A DNA stretch of 64,000 nucleotides from VXNE01 sp965248075 (GTDB lineage: Bacteria > Pseudomonadota > Gammaproteobacteria > Pseudomonadales > Azotimanducaceae). Under the pieces are notes generated by a model. The model was not told the DNA's origin. It made no database searches and saw only the letters and a program-made list of their open reading frames with translations. The stretch lies in assembly GCA_965248075.1 (NCBI GenBank), contig CBDFIL010000003.1, positions 434,001-498,000 on the forward strand, read 5' to 3'. Of this stretch, positions 35,725 through 45,134 are shown in pieces. Position 1 is the first letter of the stretch, and each line of letters begins with the position of its first letter. A program made the translations under genes and the position numbers.

Positions 35725-36651
35725 TCAGCTGAGCAGAGGAGTCTCCCGGAGACGCATGCCCCGCGCTGCCGTCCAGGTCTGTAGCTGCTCGGTCGAGCCG
35801 TACGCCCGCTGTCGTTTCCGAAACGATGCCACCCACGCCATCCAGCGTGCGACACGGTCGGGGCAATCCTGCGTGCCGGTCTCGGCGGCAACTATGTCCC
35901 GCAACAGATCGATGTACGCCCCGAAGGTGGCCTGCAGCGGCGCCGTGGCCGCAGTTTCGCTGTCCTGCAGACCAGACGCCAACGGCGCGAGGTACTCCGC
36001 GAGAGCCTCCTCGTTGTGCTCCTGAAGCCGCTCGCCAATCGAAGTGTCGCGACAGTCGATGAGCTCGCGTACCTTGCCGGCTCGGATCGGATTGAGATCC
36101 ACGTAGACCATCGCTGCCAGCAGCGCGTCTTCACTCAGCAAGGCACCGGAGTAGAAGCGCTGTTCGAAGAAGTGCCCGAGGCAGTCATCTTCCTGGTTGG
36201 CGCGCCGGGCGATCGGCTGCTTCAGGTGCTTCATGAAGTGCGACAGCGAACCCAGCGTCCTGCGGGCGCGTTCGAGACCGTCGGCGTCCTCCATGAGCAG
36301 TTGCCGCGCTTCGGCCTTGCGTTCCTCCAGCATCTCACCCTTCGCGGTGGGCGGGAACGCCTCCACCCAGCGCCGCGCCACTTCCTCCTCAGTCCACGAC
36401 TCGCACGCCTTCGGGTCGTAGCGCAGCACCATGTGGAAGTGGTTGTCCATGACCGCGTAGCCGAAGATCTCCACCGCAAAGCACCGTGCCAGGCGCTTCA
36501 TCCGGTCGACCAGCCAACGCTTGCGGTAGGAGTAGTCGCGCCGCGTGAAGTCGTCGTAGCCGCACAGCCACGCCCGGCGTACACAGCGCGACGTGACGTG
36601 GTAGCAGGCCGCATGCTCCTCGTCGACCAGCTTGTAGCGGGGGGTGGCCAT
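35725..36651 (-). CDS. REP-associated tyrosine transposase (RAYT, Y1/HUH family)
   Basis: A 308-aa single-strand transposase-like protein. The HUH motif is in YAVMDNHFHMVLR (His71, His73), the probable nucleophile Tyr is in VYVDLNPIRAG, and the N-terminal YHVTSRCVRRAWLCG block is typical of the TnpA_REP group. RAYTs act on REP hairpins headed by GTAG or GGAG and are usually single-copy domesticated relatives of IS200/IS605 transposases. GTAG hairpins occur next to it (36798) and elsewhere in the window. The ATG at 36651 is chosen because upstream residues lack family features. Confidence 0.87.
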   Translation of the reverse strand: MATPRYKLVDEEHAACYHVTSRCVRRAWLCGYDDFTRRDYSYRKRWLVDRMKRLARCFAVEIFGYAVMDNHFHMVLRYDPKACESWTEEEVARRWVEAFPPTAKGEMLEERKAEARQLLMEDADGLERARRTLGSLSHFMKHLKQPIARRANQEDDCLGHFFEQRFYSGALLSEDALLAAMVYVDLNPIRAGKVRELIDCRDTSIGERLQEHNEEALAEYLAPLASGLQDSETAATAPLQATFGAYIDLLRDIVAAETGTQDCPDRVARWMAWVASFRKRQRAYGSTEQLQTWTAARGMRLRETPLLS

Positions 36652-36797
36652 GGCACCGAGACTGGCACGGCGCCCGGCGTCGCACAGCTGGACAATCTCC
36701 GCGTCTTCAGGGGGACATTCGCCCTGCTTGACGCGCGCCGCCGTCAGCTTGGTGTAGGACAGAATCGGCGTGTGTCCCACACCGAACGGGCACGGCG

Positions 36798-36829
36798 GTA
36801 GTCCCGTCGGCCTCCGAACGAGGCCGACG
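36798..36829 (+). repeat. GTAG-headed REP hairpin beside the RAYT gene
   Basis: GTAG at 36798-36801 is followed three bases later by cgtcggcctc-cgaac-gaggccgacg, a perfect 10-bp stem. It lies about 150 bp upstream of the RAYT start, the usual place for the REP pair of such genes. Confidence 0.75.
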
Positions 36830-36858
36830 AGTTCAGACGATGTCTCGGTGGCGGTCTC

Positions 36859-37809
36859 TCAGCCGCCCGCGGCGGCCGATGCCCTGCGCGCGTGGGGGAT
36901 GACCTCGCTCTGCGTCTCCCGGTACGGGAACTTGTCGGTCAACCCGGCGATGACGCGATAGACCTCGGGATTGTCGCAGTCCTGCACCAGCTCCTCGGTG
37001 GTCTGCCCGGGCACGTCCTCCTGCGGCAGGGTGGCCGAGTGGCGGTGGTAGACGGCCAGTCCCAGGCGCAGACCCTCCTCCTTGCGCGGAAAAGCGCCGT
37101 GCCACGTCGCGCCGTGCCAGACGATCACGGAGCCCTTCCGCGCCTCGGCGGGAACGGCATCCTTCACCCGCTCCGGCGGCGGTGCCGGCAGGCCCTCCCT
37201 GTGCGAGCCGGGCACGTAGGCCAGCGCACCGCCGGCCAGCGTGTAGTCGGTGAGGCACCACGTACTGTTGGCCGTATGTGCCACCGCCCCCCACGGTGTC
37301 GGGGTGCGCCCCTGATCGGCGTGCAGGCCCAGCCGCGGCCCGTAGCCGAAATCGCCCTTCCACTTGACGAAGCAGTTGGCGCTCGACAGGCGCGTCTCGC
37401 CGGCCATCATGTAGTTCTGCAGGGCCAGGGACGCGGGGTTCAGCGCCAGATCGCGGAACATGCGGTCGACCTGGGTCAGCTTCTGGATGAGGAACTGCGT
37501 GGGGTTGAGGACGGCTTCCTCCAGGCCCCTGGCCTTGAGCAGCTCCTGCATCTCGGGCGTGAGTTCGCGTTTCGGAAACTCGAGTTCTTCGAGCGGGCCT
37601 TCCTCGAGGGTGAACCGCACCCCCGTCATCTCGTGGGCGCGCTCGAGAATGCGCTCGACGATCCGGTCGATGCGATCGAGGCCGAACGCGTTGGCCTCGG
37701 GCGGCACGATGGTGAGCCCGTCCCGTTCGAGCTCCTGTGCGTACTGCTCGAGGCCGAGCTCCTCGATCTCGGGCGTGATCGGCAACTCGCCGCCGTTCTC
37801 TCTGGCCAT
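36859..37809 (-). CDS. PhyH-like dioxygenase, divergent subgroup
   Basis: A 316-aa protein with the jelly-roll oxygenase signature. HxD is in LGLHADQGRTPTPWG, the distal His in ATWHGAFPR, and the 2-oxoglutarate Arg is probably in GLRLGLAVYHR. It shares only motifs with the other PhyH proteins of the window, so it was probably acquired separately. The start at 37809 follows AGGGACAAG. An IS630 element lies less than 100 bp upstream and may have separated it from its promoter. Confidence 0.82.
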   Translation of the reverse strand: MARENGGELPITPEIEELGLEQYAQELERDGLTIVPPEANAFGLDRIDRIVERILERAHEMTGVRFTLEEGPLEELEFPKRELTPEMQELLKARGLEEAVLNPTQFLIQKLTQVDRMFRDLALNPASLALQNYMMAGETRLSSANCFVKWKGDFGYGPRLGLHADQGRTPTPWGAVAHTANSTWCLTDYTLAGGALAYVPGSHREGLPAPPPERVKDAVPAEARKGSVIVWHGATWHGAFPRKEEGLRLGLAVYHRHSATLPQEDVPGQTTEELVQDCDNPEVYRVIAGLTDKFPYRETQSEVIPHARRASAAAGG

Positions 37810-37903
37810 CTCTTGTCCCTCCACAACAGGAGCGTTAGCGTATCCGTCGCCAGGACGAAACGCCATTGGCTTCGATCCGAACCGGGCCGCCGCTGAACAG
37901 TCC

Positions 37904-39106
37904 TAGTGTAGTGTCTCGAACAAAATAGTGTTTATGTGGCATTCGGGATAGACTGCGTGGCATCGATGTTTTGTGGAGGGTGCGCGATGCGCGTTGCGGC
38001 GGAGATCGAGTTGTCGGGCAAGGACCGCGAACAGCTTGGGAAGTGGGCCGCGGCGCGGAGCGCGCCGGTGCGCCTGCGGGAGCGCGCGCGGATCGTCCTG
38101 CTGGCCGCGGGGGGCATGACGAACAAGGCGATCGCGTCGGAGCTGGGGATCGATGCGAACAAGGTGGGCCGCTGGCGGGCGCGGGTCGCCGCGGAGGGCG
38201 TGTCGGCGATCGAGAAGGAACGTCCTCGCGGCGCGAACCAGGGCGGCAAGGACAGCCGGGCGCAGGCGGAACTGCGCAGCAGGGTGATCGAGGCGACCAC
38301 GCAGACGACGCCGCGGGACGCCACGCACTGGTCGTGCCGGTCGATGGCGCGGCATCTGGAGACGACGCACAGCTTCGTGAATCGGGTGTGGCGCGCGCAC
38401 GGTCTCAAGCCGCACCTGATCCGGACGTTCAAGTTGAGCAACGATCCGCGTTTCGAGGAGAAGCTGCAGGACGTGGTGGGGCTGTACCTCGACCCGCCGG
38501 AGAACGCGGTGGTGTTCAGCTTCGACGAGAAGAGCCAGATTCAGGCGCTGGACCGGACGCAGCCGGGGTTGCCGATGAAGAACGGTCGCGGCGGGACGAT
38601 GACGCACGATTACAAGCGCCACGGCACCACGACATTGTTCGCGGCGCTGAACATCGCGACGGGCGAGGTGGTCGGCAAGACCTATCGCAAGCACCGCCAC
38701 CAGGAGGTGTTGAGGTTCCTGCGGGAGGTCGACAAGACGGTGCCGAAGGATCAGGAGATTCACATCGTGCTGGACAACTACGCGACGCACAAACACGAGA
38801 AGGTGCTTGGGTGGATCGAGCGCAAGAAGCGCGTGTTCCTGCACTTCACGCCAACTAGCGCGTCCTGGGCCAACTTGGTGGAGCGGTTCTTCGCGATGCT
38901 GACCGACAAGCAGATCCGGCGCGGGGTCTTCACGTCCGTGCCGCACCTTGAGAAACGCCTCCGGGAGTATCTGGATAGCTACAACAAGGCCCCCCGTCCC
39001 TTCGTTTGGACAAGGACGGTCGAGGAAATCATCGACAAGGTCGGCCGCGCACGGACGGCACTGGGCAAAGCGTCATAATCGTTACTTTGTTAAGGACACT
39101 ACACTA
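37904..39106 (+). mobile_element. IS630-family insertion sequence (first)
   Basis: The transposase gene is framed by inverted ends: tagtgtagtgtctcgaacaa on the left and, reversed, tagtgtagtgtccttaacaa on the right. TA dinucleotides at the borders fit IS630 target choice. The total length is about 1.2 kb, and the element appears complete. Confidence 0.88.
37987..39078 (+). CDS. IS630-family transposase
   Basis: A 363-aa protein with an N-terminal helix-turn-helix (GMTNKAIASELGIDANKVGRW) and a DDE domain. The first Asp is in VVFSFDEKSQIQAL, the second in IHIVLDNYATHK, and the Glu in SASWANLVERFFAML, which are the three acidic residues of the family. The frame is intact and inverted repeats are present at both ends, so it may be active. 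It differs in sequence from the second IS630 at 56.5 kb. Confidence 0.93.
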   Translation: MRVAAEIELSGKDREQLGKWAAARSAPVRLRERARIVLLAAGGMTNKAIASELGIDANKVGRWRARVAAEGVSAIEKERPRGANQGGKDSRAQAELRSRVIEATTQTTPRDATHWSCRSMARHLETTHSFVNRVWRAHGLKPHLIRTFKLSNDPRFEEKLQDVVGLYLDPPENAVVFSFDEKSQIQALDRTQPGLPMKNGRGGTMTHDYKRHGTTTLFAALNIATGEVVGKTYRKHRHQEVLRFLREVDKTVPKDQEIHIVLDNYATHKHEKVLGWIERKKRVFLHFTPTSASWANLVERFFAMLTDKQIRRGVFTSVPHLEKRLREYLDSYNKAPRPFVWTRTVEEIIDKVGRARTALGKAS

Positions 39107-39144
39107 GCGGCGCGATCCAGTAGTTGACCCGGCCCCCGGATGAG

Positions 39145-39878
39145 CTACGTCCCCAACCCCGTCACGGTCAGGCGTTCCGCCTCGACGCCGCCGCAATCGA
39201 ATCGCGGCCCGCAGTGCCAGGCGACGAGGTCGCGGGACTCCCCTTCCGGCAGAAGACCCACGGCCGTATCCAGGATCAGGATGTCCGCCGCGGTACCGGT
39301 GAGGACCGCGGCGACATCTCCCGCCATGGGCATGCCGGTGGCCTCGCCGCCGATGCTCAGGCGCCAGCCGCCGTCCCCCACGCCGACGCCGGCGACCGGC
39401 TCCCCGTCGCGTTCGACGGCTAACGCGCCGTCACGCGTCGTGATCCGAAACAGGTTCCAGATGTCTGCCTCGCGAATCGCTGCCGTGACAAGTCTCCCGT
39501 CGTCGGTAGGGGCCGATGCAATGGCCGCGGCCCCGCCGGACTCGCCCAGGAAGTCCGCACGCGCGCCGGCCTCGCCCGCCGTCGTACTGCTCGCCGATGA
39601 ACTTCCACCCGGTCGATGGCCTCTTCCTCCTGTTCGAGGGCGACGTTGACATAGGAGGACGTATTCAGCCGGTGATCGAAGTCCAGCGCATGCGCGTTCT
39701 CCACCATCAGCTTTACCGCTCCCCGATCCAACCCCTGTTCGGGCATGCTCCGCACGTTGAACCAATCCCGCTTGACCAGGGGAGATTCGTAATACCCTTT
39801 CGCGCCGCCTCGTACCTGCGCCAACTGCGCGCGCAGTTGTTCCACTTCCTGGCGCAAACGTGAGATTTCATCCGACAT
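39145..39878 (-). pseudogene. Broken gene, possible PLP-decarboxylase N terminus
   Basis: The frame from 39878 reads MSDEISRLRQEVEQLRAQL (coiled coil), then YYESPLVKRDWFNVRSMPEQG and DFDHRLNTSSYVNVALEQE. The latter weakly recalls the N terminus of group II PLP decarboxylases such as glutamate decarboxylase. It degenerates near 39600. A second frame reads AAIREADIWNLFRITTRDG to ERLTVTGLGT at 39145, which is not recognised. At least one frameshift or deletion joins two unrelated or eroded parts. The identification is tentative. Confidence 0.4.
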
Positions 39879-39893
39879 GGGTGTCCTTCCCAC

Positions 39894-40519
39894 TACTCGT
39901 TATAGATGTCTGTAAATCCGCGTCACGGAAGGACGCTTGGGTTGTGAAGTCCGTATCGTCCGAGTCGCCCGGGGCTCGATCCGAGACCGTGCTGCCGCCT
40001 CCTCCGATCGCTGCTCGTGGTTGCCCAAACGGCCCGGGGTTGGAGATCGGACAACTGTCGACATGGTGGTGACACACGAGTCTCGCCCGGAGAATCTTGA
40101 CACCCTGGTAGACGATGTCAATCGCGTGCGGAACAGCGCCCGCGACAGAAAGCAGGCCTCGAATCACGCCGTTGACGAAAGTTCCACGCCGCCTCGCTCG
40201 ACACGCCAGCGGTCATCCGGCTGGCTGTGCGATCGGTCTGGGCTGCGGCAGCGGCTCCGCCACGAGCCCGTTCGTGGCCGCGCGCCCTCGAACGCGGCAG
40301 CGGCCACCACTTCTCCGGTGGCGGGCTCTGCATCGTCGTCGGTGCTCTCGGGTCGGCGGTCGTCGCCTACGCCGTGTCTCCACAACGAGCCGGCGCAAGC
40401 CCGGCACCGGCTGACCTGCGCCCGCGCACTCATCGCCCCGTTTTGGCGCGGCTGCCGCCCGCCCAAGTCACCGTATCAGCCCAAGGCCCACTACTCGCGC
40501 CCCACTATCGTGCATAGCG
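39894..40519. other. No recognisable gene
   Basis: Open frames are present on both strands, but all are Arg/Ser/Pro-rich and without family motifs, as expected of chance frames in GC-rich DNA. No repeat or RNA gene was seen. Confidence 0.5.
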
Positions 40520-40528
40520 ATGCGTGCA

Positions 40529-41940
40529 GAGCTATGGTCGAAAGTGGTGTACGGATGAGTTGAGTCGTGCGGCGTGTCTCTGCTGAAATCGGAGTTGCGA
40601 ATTCACGGTTTCAGCAAGAGGAGCACACCGCACATGGGCAACGATAAAGTGGTTTCGCTGGCGGCGCCAGCATCGGTTTCCGATCCGCTCACGGATCTTC
40701 TTCGCGCTGGCGCGCGGCGGCTGATCGAGGCGGCGGTGTCGGCGGAGTTCGGGGAGTATCTGTCGGCGTTCGAGGAAGAGAAGTTGCCAGACGGTCGGCG
40801 GCGGATGGTGCGCAACGGTCATCTTCCGGAACGGCAGATTCTGACGGGGATCGGCGCGGTGGACGTTCGGGTGCCGAAGGCGCGCAGCCGCTCGGGAGCG
40901 GCAGGAGCCGTTCCGATCCTCGTTGGTGCCGCCGTACGTGCGCCGTAGCGCGAGCGTCGATGCGGCGGTTCCGTGGCTGTACCTGCACGGGGTGTCGACG
41001 GGTCAGATGCGCGCGGCGGTGTCGGCGCTGGTGGGCGAGGAAGCGGCGCGCGGGTTGTCGGCGAACGTGGTGAGCCGCCTCAAGCGGGTGTGGGACGAGG
41101 AGTATCGGGAGTGGTGCCGGCGCGATCTTGCCGACGACTGGGTGTACGTCTGGGCGGACGGTATCCACAGTGGCCTGCGCGGTGACGACGGGCGCCTGTG
41201 CGTGCTGGTGGTGATCGGCGTAAACGCCCGTGGCGACAAGCATTTCCTGGCCATCGAGGACGGGGTTCGGGAGTCTACGCAGAGCTGGCGGGAAGTCCTG
41301 CTGGGCATGCAGCAGCGCGGCTTCACGCGGCCGGCGAAGCTGGCGGTGGGTGACGGTGCGCTGGGCTTCTGGTCGGCGCTGTCGGAGGTCTATCCGCAGA
41401 CCCGCAGCCAGCGCTGCTGGATGCACAAGTCCGGTAACGTCCTCAACTACCTGCCGAATGTCCAGGCGCATCGCTGGCGCGATGCGTTGGCGAAGGCGAA
41501 GCAGGGCCTGCAGGAGATCTGGATGGCCGAGACCCGCGCCCAGGCCGAGCGCGCGTTCGACGACTGGATCGAACGCTACGAAGACAAGTACCCCAAGGCC
41601 ACCGCGTGCCTGGCGCGTGATCGCGAGCAGCTGCTGGCCTTCTACGACTTCCCCGCCGCGCATTGGACGCATCTGCGCACGACCAACGTGATCGAGTCGG
41701 CGTTCGCCACCATCCGCCATCGGAGCTCGCGGGCGAAGGGCTGCGTCACGCGCCGGACGATGCTCTCGATGATCTACAAGATGGGCATGAGCGCCGAGAA
41801 GTCCTGGCGACGACTACGCGGCTTCCGGCAGCTCGGCAAAGTAATCGAGGGCGTGAAGTTCCACGACGGCATCGAGGTCACCGAGGACAGCAGGGCCGTC
41901 GCATGACCAACCCGCCGTACACCAGATTTGACAATAGCTC
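40529..41940 (+). mobile_element. IS256-family element with 9-bp target duplication
   Basis: The ends are 26-bp inverted repeats matching at 22 positions: gagctatggtcgaa on the left and, reversed, gagctattgtcaaa on the right, both running into tggtgtacgg. The sequence atgcgtgca flanks both sides (40520-40528 and 41941-41949), a perfect 9-bp target duplication typical of the family. This indicates a fairly recent insertion. The length is 1412 bp. Confidence 0.92.
40634..41906 (+). pseudogene. IS256-family (mutator-type) transposase, frameshifted
   Basis: The N-terminal part (to VDVRVPKARSRSG) and the rest (from LVPPYVRRSASVDAAVPWLYL) are in different frames, with the shift near 40900-40925. 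The second part has the mutator-type DDE features: VYVWADGIHSGLR, LAVGDGALGFWSAL, QRCWMHKSGNVL and TTNVIESAFATIRHRS. A single-base change would restore the gene. Given its intact ends and target duplication, either the mutation came after transposition or the element was mobilised in trans. Confidence 0.88.
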
Positions 41941-42120
41941 ATGCGTGCAATCCCCAGCATGGGGCGTAAGCGCAGAAGAAATAGTAACGTACACCGTTAT
42001 AGATGAGACGGCAACAACCGAGCCCATACAGCATTCTCTCGTCGTGTTCAACTACCATTTCCTCTTCCACCACCGCCATCACCTTTGATAGGCTAGTTGG
42101 AAATGTCAGATCGGGCGGGC

Positions 42121-43761
42121 ATGCCGATGCAGTTTCGGGCATTGCGCGGCGGCACTCTCTTGCTGCTCGCACTTGTATGCCTATCGGAGCACCTGGCGCA
42201 GTACGACGGTCCGGCGTTGCCGGACGAAGAGTTCGGCATGGATGAGCTGGTCGACGGTTTGTCCAACGGCAGCATTACACTGCAGCAGCTGCGAAGAATG
42301 GGATTAATCGTCTTCACCACGCCGTTTAACACTTTTGACGGCTATGGAGACGGCTCTTTCGACAACGAATCCCCAAGCAACCACCTCGGTCACCGCCCCA
42401 CCCTGCAGGGCAACGGCCTTTCGCTTCGGGTGAACGGCCTCGATGCCCAGTCCTGCAACGAGTGCCACTCGTTCGTCAGCCAGGCCACGCGGCCTCCGAC
42501 CCTGGGCATCGGCGGCGTGGGGGGGATCGCCCAGAATGCCATGATCTTTCCGAGCCTCATCGACGTGGCCGACTCCTCCGACGACCGGGTGTACTACTCC
42601 GCAAGCCAATATCCGGATCTTGCGATACGTCTCGACGGCACGGCGGACTTCAACGGCCGCTTTGCCAATCCGCCCTTCCTGTTCGGCGGAGGAGGAGTCG
42701 AACTGCTGGCCAAGGAGATGACCGCGGACCTCCAGCAGGCACTGGTCGTTGCCCGGGCTTCCCCCGCGGGCACGATCACCGACCTGCGCACGCATGGCGT
42801 GGACTTCGGAACCATCGAGACCCTGTCCGCAGGCCAGGTCGAACTGCACGTCGAGGGAATCGGTTTCCAGGACAACGACGGGCGGCCCCCGGAGGAGGTG
42901 CTCGTCGTCCGGCCCTTCGGTCGCAAGGGCGAGAACTTCTCGATGCGGGATTTCGACCGCATTGCCATGCAGTTCCACTTCGGGCTGCAGCCGGTGGAGG
43001 TGGTAGGCGAGCACGTCGATGGCGACGGCGACGGCGTGGTGAACGAGGCGACGATCGCCGAGATGAGCGTGCTGCACGTCTTCGACGTGACCAATCCCGT
43101 TCCGTTCGTCGAGCGGCTCGATCTCGCAGCGCAGGACGGCTTCGGCGCCTTCCTGGCGACGGGCTGTGCCACGTGCCACGTTCCCGTGCTGAAGACGCGC
43201 TCCCGACATCTCCCGCTGAGCCACCCCGAGGTGCTGGCGGATCCTGCCACGAACGTCTACACGCGGATCGACCTCGTCGAAGTCGGCTTTCAGCCCGTCC
43301 CGGCGGAGCACGGCGTCCTCGTGCCGCTGTTCGCAGACCTGAAGCGGCACGACATGGGCGACGGTCTGGCGGAGGACTTCGAGCTGGCCGACATCTCCAA
43401 TCGCGAGTTCACCACCGCCCGCCTGTGGGGGGTCGCCGACACCGCTCCGTACCTGCACGACGGCCGCGCCACTACCCTCTCCCAGGCCATCGTCGCCCAC
43501 GGCGGCGAGGCGCAGGCGTCGCGGGATGCTTTCCTCGCCCTCTCCATTCACGAGCAGGAACAGTTGCTCACGTTCCTCGGACGACTGCGCACACCGAACC
43601 GTCCCAACCAGGAACTGATCGAACCGCGAGCGGCGGAACCCATCGGCTTCGCGGAGGCTCCGGAGGTTCCAACGTGTTCGTCCCTGGAGCTCTGGAAGGC
43701 GCGTCTGCCCCTTGGCACCACCGGCGGGGAAGTCTGTCCGGATACGGACGGGCATCGGTAG
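42121..43761 (+). CDS. Di-heme c-type cytochrome, peroxidase/thiol-oxidoreductase-like
   Basis: A protein of about 546 aa with an N-terminal signal sequence (TLLLLALVCLSEHLAQ) and two haem-binding motifs, CNECH (in LDAQSCNECHSFVS) and CATCH (in FLATGCATCHVPVL). Further conserved blocks are PYLHDGRATTLSQAI and RTPNRPNQELIEP. This is the layout of the di-haem oxidoreductase/MauG-related family, which acts in the periplasm. ATG 42121 is chosen; another ATG lies at 42103. A piece around HGGEAQASRDAFLALSIHE is copied at 44852-44908. Confidence 0.85.
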   Translation: MPMQFRALRGGTLLLLALVCLSEHLAQYDGPALPDEEFGMDELVDGLSNGSITLQQLRRMGLIVFTTPFNTFDGYGDGSFDNESPSNHLGHRPTLQGNGLSLRVNGLDAQSCNECHSFVSQATRPPTLGIGGVGGIAQNAMIFPSLIDVADSSDDRVYYSASQYPDLAIRLDGTADFNGRFANPPFLFGGGGVELLAKEMTADLQQALVVARASPAGTITDLRTHGVDFGTIETLSAGQVELHVEGIGFQDNDGRPPEEVLVVRPFGRKGENFSMRDFDRIAMQFHFGLQPVEVVGEHVDGDGDGVVNEATIAEMSVLHVFDVTNPVPFVERLDLAAQDGFGAFLATGCATCHVPVLKTRSRHLPLSHPEVLADPATNVYTRIDLVEVGFQPVPAEHGVLVPLFADLKRHDMGDGLAEDFELADISNREFTTARLWGVADTAPYLHDGRATTLSQAIVAHGGEAQASRDAFLALSIHEQEQLLTFLGRLRTPNRPNQELIEPRAAEPIGFAEAPEVPTCSSLELWKARLPLGTTGGEVCPDTDGHR

Positions 43762-43941
43762 CAGGGCAGCTACCGCGCGAGTTCGCTGGACCCAGGCCAT
43801 GAGCATCTCGCGGGGACCCGCTTGCCGCGCAACGCTGAAGCGACCGGGACACCTGAACCTCTGAGGAGGTCAAACTCTTACAATGTCGGCCTCGCCACAG
43901 CGCTCCGCCCGCGCTAACTTGATGCGACCGAAGAGAGCGCC

Positions 43942-44370
43942 ATGAACGCCCTGACAGAAGAGAGCGGCATTCCTCACGCCATCGCGGCCGTGGTCGCCCG
44001 GTTCGCAGGGCGCGTCGAGCGTTTTTTTCCGGCCGGTTCGAGCGCGGACATTCTCGCCGGCAAGCTCGTCCACCGCCTTGGCGGGGCTGCCGTTGTCGAG
44101 CCGAGGGATCTTTTCGACCTGCTCGTCGCAGAGCGCCACGAACCCGACGCCCTGGGCCAGGCCGCGGGCCTGCTCACCCGCAACCAGCTGGCCGAGATTT
44201 CCGCGATGCTTCTCATGCTCCCGAGAAAATGGGCGTCGATTTCGGAGAAACAGGTTCTCTCGGTCTCGGGCGAACGCCGAGACGTTGACCCGATTGCCGT
44301 GGTTGACCTGCTGGGTCGGTTTGCGGGACCGACACCCGGCCGCCCGGGCAAGCGGCGGTTGGAGCCATGA
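43942..44370 (+). CDS. AbiEii-like nucleotidyltransferase, C-terminal part
   Basis: A 142-aa protein whose block SSADILAGKLVHRLGG followed by PRDLFDLLVAERHEPDAL resembles the C-terminal half of AbiEii/AbiGii toxins (ILAxKL...RDLxDL). The N-terminal GSxxxDxD nucleotidyltransferase core is not present, so the protein is truncated or a divergent stand-alone piece. Its TGA overlaps the next start (ATGA), and that gene overlaps a third in the same way, indicating a coupled operon. Identification rests on one motif. Confidence 0.5.
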   Translation: MNALTEESGIPHAIAAVVARFAGRVERFFPAGSSADILAGKLVHRLGGAAVVEPRDLFDLLVAERHEPDALGQAAGLLTRNQLAEISAMLLMLPRKWASISEKQVLSVSGERRDVDPIAVVDLLGRFAGPTPGRPGKRRLEP

Positions 44371-44759
44371 GTGCCGCCGCGCTTGCACATCGTCGCCTCC
44401 CGGCCACGCCTCTGGCGAGCGAATCTCATTTTGCTTCAGCAAAACCGCCGCCCCCGCAGTTCGCGAGCGACAAGCCCGCAGCTGTCGTTTCCCTTTTGGT
44501 CGGGCGGCACTGTGCAGGAATGGCGGCCCGCGCAAGCGGGGAAAATGCCCTCGGTTACCTGCTCGGCCAACGGGAGGGAACTCCCGACATCGAACGGACC
44601 ACACGTTCGCTGCTGAACGGCTGTTCGGCAGCTGACGCCAGACACATCGTTGTGCTCTGCCAGGTGCCGGTAGACCGCATGGCCCGGCGGGTCCGCGAGT
44701 TGGACGTCACCAACATCCCCCTGATCCGCTTTCTGAACCAATTCGCGTCGCCGCCATGA
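44367..44759 (+). CDS. Hypothetical protein, middle gene of overlapping trio
   Basis: A 130-aa protein with no recognised family. Residues 1-40 are Pro/Ala-rich; from about 50 on it looks globular (ARHIVVLCQVPVDRMARRVRELDVTNIPLIRFLNQF). Its start overlaps the stop of the AbiEii-like gene, and its own stop overlaps the next start (both ATGA). The tight coupling with a toxin-like gene suggests a linked function, possibly antitoxin or accessory, but that is a guess. Confidence 0.45.
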   Translation: MSAAALAHRRLPATPLASESHFASAKPPPPQFASDKPAAVVSLLVGRHCAGMAARASGENALGYLLGQREGTPDIERTTRSLLNGCSAADARHIVVLCQVPVDRMARRVRELDVTNIPLIRFLNQFASPP

Positions 44760-44929
44760 CGATTTCCGGACCGGGCAACATTGGCTTCACCTGGCGCGAG
44801 GACAAGCGCGGGGAGGTGACGATCCTGCGCCGAGGCAAGCGAGCCGCCACGGCGGCGAGGCGCAGGCCTCGCGGGGATGCACTCCTCGCGCTCTCCATCC
44901 ACCGAATCACGTCGTGGCCGGCGTCGTGA
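44756..44929 (+). CDS. Small protein, 3' end replaced by a copied fragment
   Basis: 57 codons begin MTISGPGNIGFTWREDKRGE and continue with VTILRRGKRAAT, a short basic beta-rich domain of unrecognised family. After codon 32 the sequence becomes a copy of part of the di-haem cytochrome gene, read in another frame. The original C terminus is therefore lost. The start overlaps the upstream stop by ATGA. Confidence 0.4.
   Translation: MTISGPGNIGFTWREDKRGEVTILRRGKRAATAARRRPRGDALLALSIHRITSWPAS
44852..44908 (+). pseudogene. Copied fragment of the di-haem cytochrome gene
   Basis: The stretch cacggcggcgaggcgcagg, then tcgcggggatgc and ctcgcgctctccatcca, matches 43498-43554 of the di-haem gene with few differences. 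It is displaced by about 1.35 kb and is not in the original frame. It resembles the other short local copies in this window. Confidence 0.8.
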
Positions 44930-45134
44930 GTGCACCGAGACAGCCTTCGGGCACCGGTCGAGGCCGCAGCGGCCGGGCGAGGCTGACAGACCAGTGGACA
45001 CGAGCACGAGCTCTCACCGCTTCGATGACGCGTCGGCGAAAAGCACGTTCCCGACGGCCTGCGAGGCGGCCGATCCCCGGCAAGCCGGAGCCGGAAACTT
45101 CCGGACGGACCGGACCCGCATGCAGGAGCGGTCA

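Noticed and set aside
39937..40563. 208-codon plus-strand frame left of the IS256 element
   Set aside because: It runs across the target duplication into the IS end, has low-complexity Arg/Ser composition and no family features.
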